NCBI GenBank assembly: GCA_011799875.1 | Contig: CM022302.1 | Location: 317,792,144-317,856,143, forward strand | Direction: 5' to 3' | DNA length: 64,000 nt | DNA from: Thinopyrum elongatum | Taxonomy: Eukaryota; Streptophyta; Magnoliopsida; Poales; Poaceae | Shown: piece by piece, positions 10,082 to 20,966 of the stretch | Position numbering within the stretch: the stretch's first letter is position 1 | How the letters are laid out: each line of letters opens with the position of its first letter | Translations under genes and position numbers: made by a program | The notes under the pieces: generated by a model | Told to the model about the DNA's origin: nothing | The model's input: the letters and a program-made list of their open reading frames with translations, nothing else | Databases searched by the model: none

Positions 10082-10765
10082 GGCATCACACGAAGCTTTG
10101 TAAGCACCACTAGACTTGTTGCGAAGCTCTTCCTTATCCTTAAGTGACATCTCATGAGCAACAATTCTACCAATGACTTCTGTTGGCTTGAGATCTTTGT
10201 AATTGGGCATCATTTGGATCATAGTGCACACGGTATCATATTTTCCATCCAAGGCTCTTAGGATCTTCTTGATGATGAATCTGTCGGTCATCTCTTCACT
10301 TCCTAAGCCGGTAATCTCATTTGTGATGAGAGCAAACCTAGAATACATTTCAGCGGCTCCTTCACCATCCTTCATTTTGAACTTGTCAAGTTGACTTTGA
10401 AGCACATCCAATTTGGATTCCTTGACGGACTCGGTACCTTCGTGCATATCAACCAAAGTATCCCAAATTTCCTTTGCATTCTCAAGGCGGCTGATTTTGT
10501 TGAATTCTTCGGGGCACAATCCATTGAAGAGGATATCGCAAGCTTGAGCATTGTATTGCAACATCTTCAATTCTTCCGTGGTTGCTTCACGATTCGGTTC
10601 TCTTCCATCTTCGAAGAATTCACCTTGCAAACCAATACACACAATAGCCCAAACGGTGGGGTTATGTCCAAGAATATGCATTTTCATCTTATGCTTCCAA
10701 CTAGCAAAATTAGTACCATCAAAGTAAGGACCTCTACGGTGGTAATTTCCCTCGCTAGACGCCAT
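10082..10765 (-). pseudogene. gag: Copia gag, truncated by the Gypsy insertion
   Basis: Minus-strand frame starting MASSEGNYHRRGPYFDGTNF at 10765. It is the N-terminal gag domain of a plant Copia element (UBN2/DUF4219 type), with FDGTNFASWKHKMKMHI, the YNAQACDILFNGL block, KEIWDTLVDMHEGTESVKE, and MKDGEGAAEMYSRF. Gag forms the virus-like particle that packages element RNA. The frame is intact up to SGAYKASCDA, after which the Gypsy LTR begins, so the CCHC knuckle and all of pol are displaced to the left of the window. An apparent extension to 9884 is read-through into the LTR and is not gag. The ATG lies 71 bp inside the primer binding site, as expected. Confidence 0.92.
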
Positions 10766-10835
10766 ACTCTCCTAGGTTGTGAAACCAAGGCTATGATCAC
10801 CAAAACTATGGAAATCAAGGCAATTGGAGACCAAA

Positions 10836-10847
10836 GCTCTGATACCA
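10836..10847 (-). promoter_or_regulatory. Copia primer binding site (initiator tRNA-Met)
   Basis: On the minus strand TGGTATCAGAGC lies 2 bp inside the LTR edge. This matches the complement of the 3' end of plant initiator tRNA-Met, the usual minus-strand primer of Copia elements. Confidence 0.9.
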
Positions 10848-11647
10848 CTTGTAGGATCGAAAGTAGGTCTAGAGGGGGGTGATTAGAATACTTGACCAAA
10901 TAAAAATCTAGCCTTTTCCCAATTTTAAGTCTTGGCAGATTTTAGCAACTTAGCACAAGTCAAGCAATCAACCTACACATGCAATTCTAAGAGTGTAGCA
11001 GCGGAAAGTAAAACATTACACATGAAGGTAAAGGGAAGGGTTTGGAGAAGGCAAACACAATGTAGACACGAAGATTTTTGGCATGGTTCCGATAGGTGGT
11101 GCTATCGTACATTCACGTTGATGGAGACTTCAACCCATGAAGGGTAACGATTGTGCGAGTCCACAGAGGGCTCCACCCACGAAGGGTCCACGAAGAAGCA
11201 ACCTTGTCTATCCCACAATGGCCATCGCCCATGAAGGACTTGCCTCACTCGGGTAGATCTTCTCGAAGTAGGCGATCTCCTTGCCCTTACAAACTCCTTG
11301 GTTCAACTCCACAATCTTGTCGGTGCCTCCCAAGTGACACCTAACCAATCTAGGAGACACCACTCTCCAAAAGGTAATAAATGGTGTGTTGATGATGAAC
11401 TCCTTGCTCTTGTGCTTCAAATGATAGTCTCCCCAACACTCAACTCTCTCTCACAGATTTGGATATGGTGGAAGGATGATTTGAGTGGAAAGCAACTTGG
11501 GGAAGGCTAGAGATCAAGATTCTAGTGGTAGGAATGGAATGTCTTGATCTCAACACATGATTAGGTGGTTCTCTCTCAGAAAATGAGTAGTGGAAGTGTA
11601 GGCTCGTTCTGATAGCTTTCTCTTGAATAGAGAAGGGGGTGGAGGGG

Positions 11648-11655
11648 TATATATA
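11648..11655 (-). promoter_or_regulatory. TATA box of the Copia LTR
   Basis: TATATATA on the minus strand within GGCTATATATACCCC. It lies downstream, in transcription sense, of the dyad array, so the array occupies the U3 upstream-promoter position. Confidence 0.65.
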
Positions 11656-11694
11656 GCCTCCACACAAAATCCAACCGTTACACACATTTGACTC

Positions 11695-12160
11695 AACTCG
11701 GTCAGACCGAATGGAACAACTCGGTGAGACCGATTCAATTCAAAATGTGAACGTTAGGAATCTCGGTGGGACCGATATACTCAACTCGGTGGGACCGATG
11801 TGCTAGGGTTAGGGCAAAACCTCATCTCGGTGTGACCGATTGCATGAACTCGGTGAGACCAATTTCAGCAATGAGCAAACAGAGAATTGGTCAGGTAAAC
11901 TCGGTGGGACCGATCTCTCCTTTCGGTAAGACCAAAACGTTACAAAAGGGAAACAGAGAGTTTGCATTGCGAACTCGATGGGACCGATCACTCATTTCGG
12001 TGAGACCGAAACGTTACGAAGGGAAACAAAGAGTTTGCAATCCCATCTCGGTGAGACCGAAATCCCTATCGGTGAGACCAAACTGATTAGGGTTTCTGGC
12101 AGTGGCTATGTCAAAGGAACTCGGTGGCGCCGGATAGATCAAATCGGTGGGGCCGAGTTT
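11695..12160. repeat. array of TCGGTnnnACCGA dyad elements in the Copia LTR
   Basis: About fourteen copies of a short dyad, TCGGT-3nt-ACCGA (spacer usually GAG or GGG), are scattered over about 465 bp, often preceded by AACTC or ATCTC. Several are degenerate in one arm. Spacing is irregular (about 20-50 bp), so this is a cluster of sites and not a simple tandem repeat. The open frame across 11766-12086 is an artefact of this array. Confidence 0.9.
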
Positions 12161-12613
12161 GACTTTAGGTTTAGGACATATTTGGATATGAGAAAGTGGT
12201 TGAGGGCTTTGGAGCATATCACTAAGCATTTTGAGCAAGTAGACCATTAAGCAACACCTCATCCCCTTTTAATAGTATTGGCTTTTCCTATGGACTCAAT
12301 GTGATCTTGGATCACTAAAATAGAAATGAAGAGTCTTGAGCTTTTGCCAATCTTTGTCCTTAGCATTTTGAGGAGTCCACATCTCTAGTCCATGTGCCAT
12401 GCCAATTATTGAACTTTTTGAAATATTTAACTTGAAAGGATATTAGTTCAATGAGCTATATGTTGTTATGAATTACCAAAACCACCCGGGGATTAGTTGC
12501 ACTTTCATCTACTTGCTCTTGTTTTTATTTGCCTTTTCCTCTCATTTTCATCTCCCCCACTTCTATTTTTTTACAAAAACCAAAAATATTTATTTTTTGC
12601 TCGTTTGCTTGCT

Positions 12614-13196
12614 ATGACTAGTGTTACTATCCCTCCTTTGTCTCTGGACTTTGAAGTTGTTTACTTCAAACAGAAACAAGGAGAAAATTTGAAGGATGCT
12701 TGGTATAGGATAATGGAATCTTATCATGTTTGCACTATAAAGGGGGGCATAAAAAATCTTGCTTCACAATTTCTACGTTGGACTAACTATGCCCAAAAGA
12801 CAACGTTTGGATTTTGCCATTAAAGGGAATTTTATTGACAGTGATGCTAATACTGCCCATGAAATAATAGAGGGTATACTGGGAACTCCACCCCCACAAA
12901 AAGGATTGAACTATACTCAAGAGGGGAATCCAAATCTTGGAAAAATTAGGTGATATGCAAAAAATTTAATTGAGTTACAAAAGTCTAATGAACATCTTAA
13001 AAATGTTAGTGGAAACCTCAATCACATGAATACCTTGATTACCCTTTGCAATAAGCGGCTAGATGCTTTAGATATTAAAATTGCTTCATTCCCTAAGAAT
13101 AGTGGGAAGCGTAAAGAACCTCCTGGCTTTGATAAAAGCCCTACGAAGATGGTGAAAACTAAGGATGAATTACTTGAAATTATGCCTTACGCCTAG
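12614..13196 (+). pseudogene. gag: Athila-type gag remnant
   Basis: Begins MTSVTIPPLSLDFEVVYFKQ. The block FKQKQGENLKDAWYRI resembles the retrotransposon gag domain of Triticeae Athila-like elements, in which a KQGE(S/N)LKDAW segment precedes the LLHNFYVGL helix. That helix is present but in the next frame (LHNFYVGLTMPKRQ, from 12759). A second frameshift near 12942 restores DMQKNLIELQKS, and the protein ends EIMPYA at TAG 13194-13196. Two frameshifts make it a pseudogene. No CCHC knuckle or protease follows. Confidence 0.65.
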
Positions 13197-14460
13197 ATAG
13201 GGGCATAAAGCAATAGCGCTTGTTCGGAGGCTACCCAATAGTTATCTTTATTTTCCCTTTTCTTTTTTTTTGTGTGCACACAAATATGCTACTGTTACGA
13301 TTGTGTTTTTGTGTTTTAGTTAGTATTTGTATCAAGTAGAGCCTTTGGGATGATTTGGTTGATAGTTGAATTGATTCTGTGAAAAAACAGAAACTTTTGC
13401 GCCCAGTAGCCGAATTGTCTAAATTCACTGTAGCGTGATAAAATTCCAAATGTTTTACACATGATTGTTATACAAATTACCCATGTTGTAATAATTTTTA
13501 AGAATTTTTTGAGTTGCATAAATATAGTATTTGTTCAGATCATTACCGACTGTTGTGTTTTTGAAAGATTATGTTTTTGTTGCATAGTTTGCTTGTTTTA
13601 ATGAATCTATGGATTGTATCGGGGGTATAAGTCATGGAGAAATTAGAATGTGATAGGTATTATGCAATAATAAAATATGAATGGGTTTACAATAGTACCT
13701 AAACTTTATGATTTGCTTGTTATACTAATGGATCTCACGAGGTTTGTGTTGAGTTTTGTGTGCTGAAGTTTTCAAGTTTTGGGTGAAATCATGATGGATG
13801 AAGGAATAAGGAGCAGCAAGACCCTAAGCTTGGGGATGACCAAGGAACCCCAAGTCAATATTCAAGGACAACCAAGCATCTAAGCTTGGGGATGCCCTGG
13901 AAGGCATCCTGTCTTTCATCTACAATCCATCAGTACATTACTTGGAGCTATATTTTTATTCATCACATGATATGAGTTTTGCTTGGAGCGTCGTGTATTA
14001 TGTGAGTCTTTTATTTCTTTGCTTTTTAGTTTGCCACAATCATCTTTGCTGCACACACCTTTTGAGAGGGATACACATTTATTCGTGATTTGTTCGAATA
14101 CTCTATGTGCTTCACTTATATCTTTTGAGCTAGGCAGTTGCTCTAGTGCTTCACTTATATCTTTTAGAGCACGATAGTGGTTATATTTTAAAGAAATAGT
14201 TGTACTCTCATGCTTCACTTATATCTTTTTGATAGTCTAATAAATAGTAATGGCAATTTGCATGGGTTATGAAATTGCTCCTAATATGATAGGTATTCTA
14301 GAGGGATATAATAACAACTTTCATGTAGATCACTGAATATGATAAGTTTGATTCCTTGCAATAGTTTTGAGATATATAGATGGTGATATGTGGGTTGTGC
14401 TAGTGAATAAGTGTGGTTTAGTAAGAATATTGGTGTTAAGGTTTGTGATTCCCGAAGCAT
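13197..14460 (+). other. non-coding interior of the Athila-like element, left part
   Basis: AT-rich, no credible ORF. It contains a short internal duplication of AAGCTTGGGGATG (near 13826 and 13883) and of CTTCACTTATATCTTTT (four times, about 14110-14230). The sequence stops at GAAGCAT, where the CACTA begins, and resumes at 45514. Confidence 0.6.
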
Positions 14461-14485
14461 CACTACAAAAAAAACACTTCCGTGA
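14461..14485 (+). repeat. CACTA left terminal inverted repeat
   Basis: CACTACAAAAAAA followed by ACACTTCCGTGA; pairs with 45488-45513 with one inserted base and one mismatch. Confidence 0.93.
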
Positions 14486-15700
14486 TGATACGTGTTTGTC
14501 ATAGTAGGTCATGTTTTCTGTCATGCATGTACATCCATGACGATTTTATGACAGAATCAAGATAGTCATACCTGTGCTATCGTAGAAGTGTTCCATGCAA
14601 TACCAAAATTATCATCGGGGAAGTGTCCACTTCCATGACGATAAATGGCGCGTCATGGAAGTGTTTTCGTCAAGGGTAACCGACACGTGGCATCCACCGT
14701 AGCGGGTCGCTATTAAGCTATCAGGTTCCGATTTGCATCCGATAACCTGTTAACAGCCCGGACCAATGGGGATTTTCCACATGTAAAATTCTCAATGGCC
14801 AGAGGAACCATGTGTCAGCTCAGTGCTGGGACAGATGTCATCCACTTATTGAACGGGAGGTGCCTATGATAGGTCGACATGTGGCAAGGCCAAACAGTGG
14901 CCCATTCAGGTGAAAAGGCCGGCCCATTTGACTTGGTCAAAAGGTAGCAGGTCGGCCCACAGAAAGCCTGTTAACGGCCTATTCGCATATAGCCCATTTA
15001 CAGCCCACTAACTCACGGCCCGTTATGGCCTACCCGATTAGGCCAAGTAGCGTCATCTGGGCTATCCAATATGATTCCAACCCATTGTAACTTCCGGCCC
15101 ACGTATGGCCCATGACGTCTTTTGGCCCATATGAGGCCCTCTGTAACCCTGGGCCCATTAACGGCCCGTGGTGAAACTGGCCCATAATGAAAATGATGTT
15201 GCTTTATACCCATTAACGGCCCGTTATTCCATTGGGCCGTTTTCAGCCCGTGTTATCTTTCGGCTTCTAAGGGCCCATTTATTCTCGGGCTCATTTCCAG
15301 CATTCGAATACTTACGGTCCATTACTGGCCTGTTACGCTTGTGGGCCAAATTCAGCCCGCGGCTAAAGTCGGCCCGTCTGTGGCCCGTTCATCCATTGGG
15401 CCTATTTCATATCGTCATGAAATATGGCCCATTAACGACCCGTTATGCCTGCCGATAGAATTAAGCCCGTTGTACGCATCGGCCTATTAACGGCGCGTTA
15501 TGGTTAGCCCATGAATAGACGATTTCCATTCTAGCCCGTTTACGCATATGGCGGTACGTTTATGGTCCACAAATAGTACGACCCATATTTGGCCAATCGA
15601 TCATACGGCCCGTAGAAGGCTCACTGAATCTACGGTCCGTAGAAGGACCATGGTCACTACAGCAGATACCAGGACCATGGTTACAGCGATCCATATGTTG
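14486..15700. repeat. CACTA left subterminal repeat region
   Basis: About 1.2 kb without genes. The first 200 bp contains copies of TTCCATGACGAT/TCATGGAAGTG in both orientations. From about 14950 the sequence is a dense array of GGCCCATTAACGGCCCGTTA-like units (variants of GGCCCRTTW and ACGGCCCGTTA, both orientations). Subterminal repeats of this kind bind the TnpA-like protein in En/Spm. Confidence 0.85.
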
Positions 15701-15850
15701 CCCATGGTTATTGTGGCGTAGTTTCAAAAAATAGGTTATTGCGGCCACTAGGAAACCAAGAAAAAATAAATGTAGAACTAGAAGCAAACAAATGAATAAA
15801 ACTAACAAAATAAATAAGCAATCAACTAACACTAGGATATTACGGCGATT

Positions 15851-15960
15851 ACACAGATTACATCCACTAGGCATCAAAGTTCGCCACCAGTGCAAATATA
15901 GGGAACAAAGCAGCATATTACATACACTGGTTGTCAAAGTTGGTGACCAGTGCAATAGAC
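15851..15960. repeat. 60-bp tandem duplication
   Basis: TTACATCCACTAGGCATC... at 15859 recurs as TTACATACACTGGTTGTC... at 15919, each ending in CCACCAGTGCAATA-like sequence. The two units diverge at several positions. Confidence 0.8.
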
Positions 15961-16004
15961 ACCGCACCAAAACAAGTCCAGAACCGAAACCACTTCAGAA
16001 GAGC

Positions 16005-16440
16005 TCAAGAAACAATATCCTGGGTACCCACCATGCGGGCAAGATGCTTAGCAAGCTTATTAACTTTCTCTTGTTTGGCGCTTAAATCCTCCAGCGCTTG
16101 CTGTTGCACCAGAAAGTATGCATCTGAATTCTGCAGGGACTTCCTCAGTCCTTTGGCTTCGTGTCGTAGCACATCTGATCGATGTCTTTCAACTTGAATT
16201 TGAGACTCAAGAAGACGAATGGATTCAGAAAGCGAGTTCGAAGAGATTGTGCCAGCAGTAGTGGCCAGTAACTCAGACACTACATCAAGACAGGACTTTG
16301 GGGTTGTCTCACTATCTTTAAGATAGTTTTTATCAGCTTTCTTGGAGACCAACAGGGATGTCTCACTATCTTGAACCTTATCTGCATTACTTCCTTTACC
16401 ATGCATAACGGGGTACTCTTCTCCAATATTTTGTCCGCAT
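16005..16440 (-). CDS. last exon of the CACTA minus-strand gene (coiled coil)
   Basis: The exon is read on the minus strand after a good acceptor (TTTCTCTTTTAG at about 16441). It encodes a hydrophilic segment rich in Ser/Lys/Asp and then a heptad-like helix (about residues 90-140 of the open frame: SIRLLESQIQVERHRSDVLR, then LSAKQEKVNKLAKHLARMV) ending at a stop at 16005-16007. No enzymatic motif is seen. A C-terminal coiled coil would suit an oligomerising DNA-binding factor such as a TnpA-like protein, but that is inference. The exon is intact and carries no internal stop. Confidence 0.55.
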
Positions 16441-16925
16441 TCTAAAAGAGAAACAAGCAGGCACATAACAGGTTTACCATGTTGTGTATGAAACTCATTT
16501 TGGTAAACTAGTTCACTAGTAAGGTGGATAGGATAACAGCATGAAACAAACATATATCTACGCACTATGGTCACTGTATGGTCTATATCATTCTAGTTTA
16601 TGTTGGCAAATCAAGATAGAGACAGTCCAAATCATATTTGTTTAAGACAAAGCAGCATAGACAGAATATAAGTGTGGGAAACTACACAACACTAACAACA
16701 CTTGTAATTTGCATGGCATGAGAACATAATTGTTTATTCAATTGAAACTAAAATCAACATAGAGCAAGTTACAACAGCAAACCAGTTAAAGAAACAGGTT
16801 TAAAACATACCTGTTGCGCCATTGGAGTTTCAATTGCATCCTTCAAATTTGAAAGTAGTTGTTATGAGTAAATACAGTGATGCAAGAGCAAAGGAGTATG
16901 AACCATAGCTACGGAACCTGACCTG

Positions 16926-17286
16926 AGAACAATTCTTCTTCTGCTTTAAGCGTTGACTTGGGGTTCGGAGTGGTGGTCCTCGTGCTTTGGGCACTGCAAT
17001 TGCCTTACAAACTACTTGTGTTTGGGTGCTCTGTGGTGGAGATGGTGTTGTGTCAACTGGAACTGGGTTACTATCTGCTGGGGTTGGGGTTAGAAGGGGT
17101 GTAGCTAGTTCTCTGTCCAACTGGGTAGGGGTACAATCTGCGTGAGTCTGGGTTATGTGTGGTGGGGCTGGTTCTTGGGAAAGTACAACCATGGTTCTAT
17201 CTGCATTGACGGGTAGCACTATCTTTTCAGAAGACCGTGTTTTTACTCCCATAGATACTGCCATCACCCCCTCCAATTCAAATGGC
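16926..17286 (-). CDS. Pro/Thr-rich exon of the CACTA minus-strand gene
   Basis: Bounded on the minus strand by an acceptor (TTGTTTATCAG, about 17287) and a donor (TTCTCAG/GTCAGG, about 16925). It begins with PFELEGVMAVSMGVKTRSSE and continues into a Pro/Thr/Gln-rich stretch of roughly 80 residues with TPTPADSNPVPVDTTPSPPQ. The first part (acceptor, CCATTTGAATTGG, KTRSSE) is a copy of a module repeated at about 18097 and 18600, so this exon is one member of an exon family. The Pro-rich part is found only here. Function is unknown. Confidence 0.55.
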
Positions 17287-17439
17287 TGATAAACAAGAAA
17301 AGTAATTGAATGTAAAAACATTGTATGATAGACAAGTGTAATGGATAGTAGGGAAGAAAATGGGGCATGAAATAATTCACATTTATGATGTCTAACCAAA
17401 CAGGATAGCATGACACAATTTCACATATATGATGGCTAA

Positions 17440-18880
17440 CTAAAAAGGATAGCATGAGACCATTGCACATATATGATTGCTAACTAAATAGGATAGAATG
17501 ACATACTTCAATATATGATGACTATGTAAACATGATGACATGATATAACTATACGATTTGTCTATTAAAGTGGTTGGCATGCCATAATTCACATACATGC
17601 TGTCAATGGATACATGATGGCATGATATAATTCATGGATAGAATGACATAATTCAAAATATGATGACTATGTAAACAGGATGAGATGATATAACTATATT
17701 ATGTCTTTAGAAAATGGGTTGGCATGCCATAATTCAGATACATGCTATCTATGTAAACATCATGGCTTGATATAATTCAAATATATGATTTATGTACTAA
17801 GCAAGTAAGCAGAGGGCAATCACATATATGATGTGTAAACTAAGCAGATGGCATTCAATATTGTGTATATGATGTAAAAACTAAGCATTGCAAGACAACA
17901 CATGCATGATATGAGTAATATAAGCCTGCCAAGTTTGAGCATACACCTCAGGGGGAAAATAGGACTGGTCATCTATCTCTGAATCCACCTCCGAGGAGCT
18001 ATCTGTAACCAGCAAGATATCTTCTTCAGCAAGTAGCATTTTCTGCTCTGAAGACCTTGTTTTCACTCTAGATTTCCATCACCAATTCAAATGGCTGATG
18101 TAGAGGAAGACTAGTTGAATATACAAACATTGTCGACAAATGGAATACGTAATACAAAAAAAGGATGGCATCATATAATTCACATATATGATGCTTGGCT
18201 AGACATCATGACATTGCATAATTCACATATATAATTCCTTGCAACAAGATAGCATTGCATAATTCACATATATAATGTCTTGCACCAAGATGGCATTGCA
18301 TAATTCACATATATGGTAATTGGACACTAAACAAGTGGCATTCACACAAAGCATGTCTAAACTAAGCAAATGACATAGCAATGCAAGACACCATATGCTT
18401 GATATGAGCAATATAAACCTGCCAAGTTAGAGCATGCACCTCGGGGGGGGGGGGGAATAGGACTGGTCATCTATCTCTGAATCCTCCTCTGAGGAGCTAT
18501 CCATAACCATCAAGACATGCGCTTCGTCAGATAGCATTGTCTGCTCTGAAGACCTTGTTTTCACTCAAGATTTTTCCATGACCGTGTCGAATGGCTGATG
18601 CACAGGAAGAGTAGTTTAATGTACTAACATTGTTGACAAATTTAATACGTAATAAAAAAAGGATGGCATGATATAATTCACATATAAGATGACTGGCTAA
18701 CCAGGATGGCATTGCAAAATTCACATATATGATGCCTGGCTAAACAAGATGGCATTACATGATTCACATATATGATATAGAAACTAAACAGTTGGCATTC
18801 ACACAAAGCATGTCTAAACTAAGCAGATGACATATTTTATGTATAAAGTAAGCAATGTAAGGCACCATATGCATGATATG
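17440..18880. repeat. AT-rich ATTCACATATATGATG intronic repeat
   Basis: More than fifteen degenerate copies of a unit of about 50 bp containing GATGGCAT...ATAATTCACATATATGATG fill the spaces between the repeated exons. They probably expanded together with the exon modules. Confidence 0.8.
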
Positions 18881-19110
18881 ACCAACATCAGCATGCCAAG
18901 TTAGAGCAAAAGACCTCAGGGGGTAAATAGAAGTGGTCTGCTTCCTCTAAATCCCCCTTTGAACAGTTATCTTCCTCTTGATTATAGTCTGGAATGGGGG
19001 GAGGGGGAGCTGCTTTTGCGCCCACCATGGAGCGACGTCTGCATGAAATTTTATTTCCATGCAAGGCTTGTCTCTTTTGCTCTACATGTTCAGTACCATT
19101 GTGTACAATA
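17900..19110 (-). repeat. three repeated exon modules separated by AT-rich units
   Basis: On the minus strand the module reads acceptor, PFELGDGNLE-like lead, KTRSSEQ, an acidic stretch DSSSEVDSEIDDQSYFPPEV, and a donor-like GAG/GTGTATG. Copies lie at about 18097-17935 (open), 18600-18420 (frame damaged by a 13-G run at 18444-18456) and 19060-18890 (diverged, DHFYLPPEVF). The period is about 480-520 bp. The spacers are built of ATGGCATNNNATAATTCACATATATGATG units. Repeated exons of this kind would give a protein with several acidic repeats, or a decayed array. Confidence 0.7.
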
Positions 19111-19528
19111 ACTGACATGCATAGGAATAAAACATAGCGATATTATGTAAGGTGTGCATGCACAAATCCAGAGTGATGGTAGCAACCTGTGGATAGACCC
19201 CAAAACCGATGATAGCAGGCAGATAATAGCTTCAGTTAAAAAATACAAATAATGGCTCCTTTAATGTTTGTTTCCCACCCAACATGAAACTCATAGTAGA
19301 CACCCGAGATTAACCAGATATTAGACAGATACTATAGATTGCAGCCCCAATATGTACCCCACAACCATTTAAAAACTCAAGTTTGAGCATTAGTTTGGAG
19401 CTGACTCAGAGTCTAATCGGTGAACAGGGCGATAAAGTAGCATGTCATATTAAGCGACGCATAACGTAAGCAGACACGAAAGAGTGCGACCTCTCTTGAG
19501 GACCCGTGTAATCCTCAAGGTCATCTGC

Positions 19529-19694
19529 TCAGTTGATGATGGTAATGCAGTTCTCCTGGCTGCCAGCGGCAGGGAAGAAGATCTGAGGCGGCGAAAGACA
19601 GTCTGGAGGGGGGATCCCTGCTGTGGTGAACCCTTCTGTCATTGGAGCAGCTGAGCTGGGGTGGATGACAGCGCAGCAGGAGCGGCACAAACCA
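19529..19694 (-). CDS. small exon-like ORF in the CACTA, paralogue of 20500-20690
   Basis: Minus-strand open segment with SSAAPMTEGFTTAGIPPPDC then PPQIFFPAAGSQENC. A related segment with MTKPSITAEQCPRLHLQTPK and KIFFLSSDSHINRS lies at about 20641-20500. The two share the M-T-x-x-x-T/S-A spacing and a QxPxIFF core, which suggests a duplicated exon of about 150 bp, 950 bp apart. Neither has a recognisable domain. They may belong to the same transcription unit as the downstream repeated exons. Confidence 0.35.
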
Positions 19695-19740
19695 CACAAG
19701 GTTTTCTTTGACACATATCTATAACAGAAGTAATTCTGTA

Positions 19741-20101
19741 AGGGTTTGTTTGAATTGGAGGATTCTAGCAATGCAGGGATAGGAAATACACAGGAATATG
19801 ATAGGAATGCATGTGCAAAACAGAGAATTTAAAAACACGGGATTTCTGTCAATCTGGGTGTTTGGTTCACAAGAATTGGAAGATCACAGGAATGCAAAGA
19901 AGCATGGTGAAATTAAGTCAAACCACAAGAAAATGTACAGTTATAATCCTATTATGCTACTGTCTCTTAGTCTTGGGCTTCATGAATAGGAATTTGAAAA
20001 GGAGGCCAAGTGGATATTAAAATTCCTACGATTTTTCTTTGAAGGAGTCACTAAAGGAACAAATCCTACAGTTTTCCTTTGCTCCATTCCTTTGAACCAA
20101 A
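19741..20101. mobile_element. possible MITE with degenerate terminal repeats
   Basis: About 360 bp starting GGGTTTGTTTGAATTGGAGG and ending CCATTCCTTTGAACCAAATGC. The ends are imperfect inverted repeats around TTTGGTTCAAAGGAATGGAG, and a related TTTGGTTCACAAGAATTGGA lies internally near 19860. No clean target duplication was found. Confidence 0.35.
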
Positions 20102-20499
20102 TGCATGAATAGTAGTACCATAGGGAACTTTCCAATTCCTATGTTTTTCCTTCACTTTTCCTTTCAAGCACTGGCGATTCAAGTAGGCAGGCTTGAAGAG
20201 GCAAAAGCCTACACTCCAAAAATGTTTTTGTGCTATTTCTACTACTTTGGACCCAGGCCACTGCCCTACTAGCTCAACTCCCAGGCCCATCTACAAATGC
20301 ACAACTCAAACGCACAGAAATAAATAATGATGCCTTTCGAGAGAGTCCATCACGGATAGCTAAGTTGCCTGGCACCTCACTGCTTTTCATATAGTAGGAG
20401 AAACTAATCGTATTTCACGTTACTATGCGTGCTCAGTGGACAATATATATAACATGTAGAGTAAAAAAGTGATGCTACAAGTGTACAACCTTTTTGGCC

Positions 20500-20690
20500 A
20501 AGCCATGTCGATCTCAGCATCCTTGGGTTGGTTGCTGAGGATGCTGCGGTTGATGTGGCTGTCGGAGGAGAGGAAGAAGATCTTAGGCGTCTGGAGATGG
20601 AGCCGAGGGCACTGCTCCGCTGTGATGGAGGGTTTCGTCATTCAAGCAGCTCCGGTGAGTTGTACGACGGTGAGGCTGAAGCAGCACAAG
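20500..20690 (-). CDS. exon-like ORF in the CACTA, paralogue of 19529-19694
   Basis: The minus-strand frame starts MTKPSITAEQ at 20641 and continues through KIFFLSSDSHINRSILSNQP. It matches the 19.6-kb segment at the level of short blocks (see that entry). The region upstream to 20690 retains similarity (LCCFSLTVVQLTGAA against LCRSCCAVIHPSSAA), so the duplicated block is longer than the ORF. Coding status is unproven. Confidence 0.35.
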
Positions 20691-20804
20691 AGAGACAACA
20701 TTAACCTAAGTGGAATTCTAATAGCATCTCCAATAGATGATGTAAAATACATAACCACAAAGTGCTAGATGTAAAATACATCAGCCACTCATCTCTGAAC
20801 TTCA

Positions 20805-20895
20805 CTGCCAAAACTGATTTTAACTGTCAAAACTGAATTTTACTGTCGAAACTGAATTTTGTTGTCGAAACTGAATTTTTCTATCAAAACTGAAC
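20805..20895. repeat. 19-bp tandem repeat, five copies
   Basis: Units of the type CTGTCGAAACTGAATTTT(A/G/T) repeat about five times with period 19 bp. Confidence 0.9.
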
Positions 20896-20966
20896 ACGCT
20901 AGTAGCAGAAAAGAACTGCACTAATAGTTTTGGCCGCTCAAGCACTAGTGGCTGAGTAGCAGTGAT

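Larger units (their letters stand above)
10850..12507 (-). repeat. 5' LTR of the Copia element
   Basis: Read on the minus strand, the LTR starts TGAAAGTGCAACTAATCCCC at 12507 and ends GATCCTACA at 10850, 1658 bp. The primer binding site and gag follow in the correct order. The outer flank (12508-12512, TCTAC) is one copy of the target duplication; the other copy is outside the window. The LTR holds a dense array of TCGGTnnnACCGA dyads (11695-12160) and a TATATATA box (11648-11655). Confidence 0.88.

Noticed and set aside
11766..12250. + strand ORFs rich in RWD and SVRP repeats
   Set aside because: They translate the TCGGTnnnACCGA array inside an LTR transcribed from the other strand.
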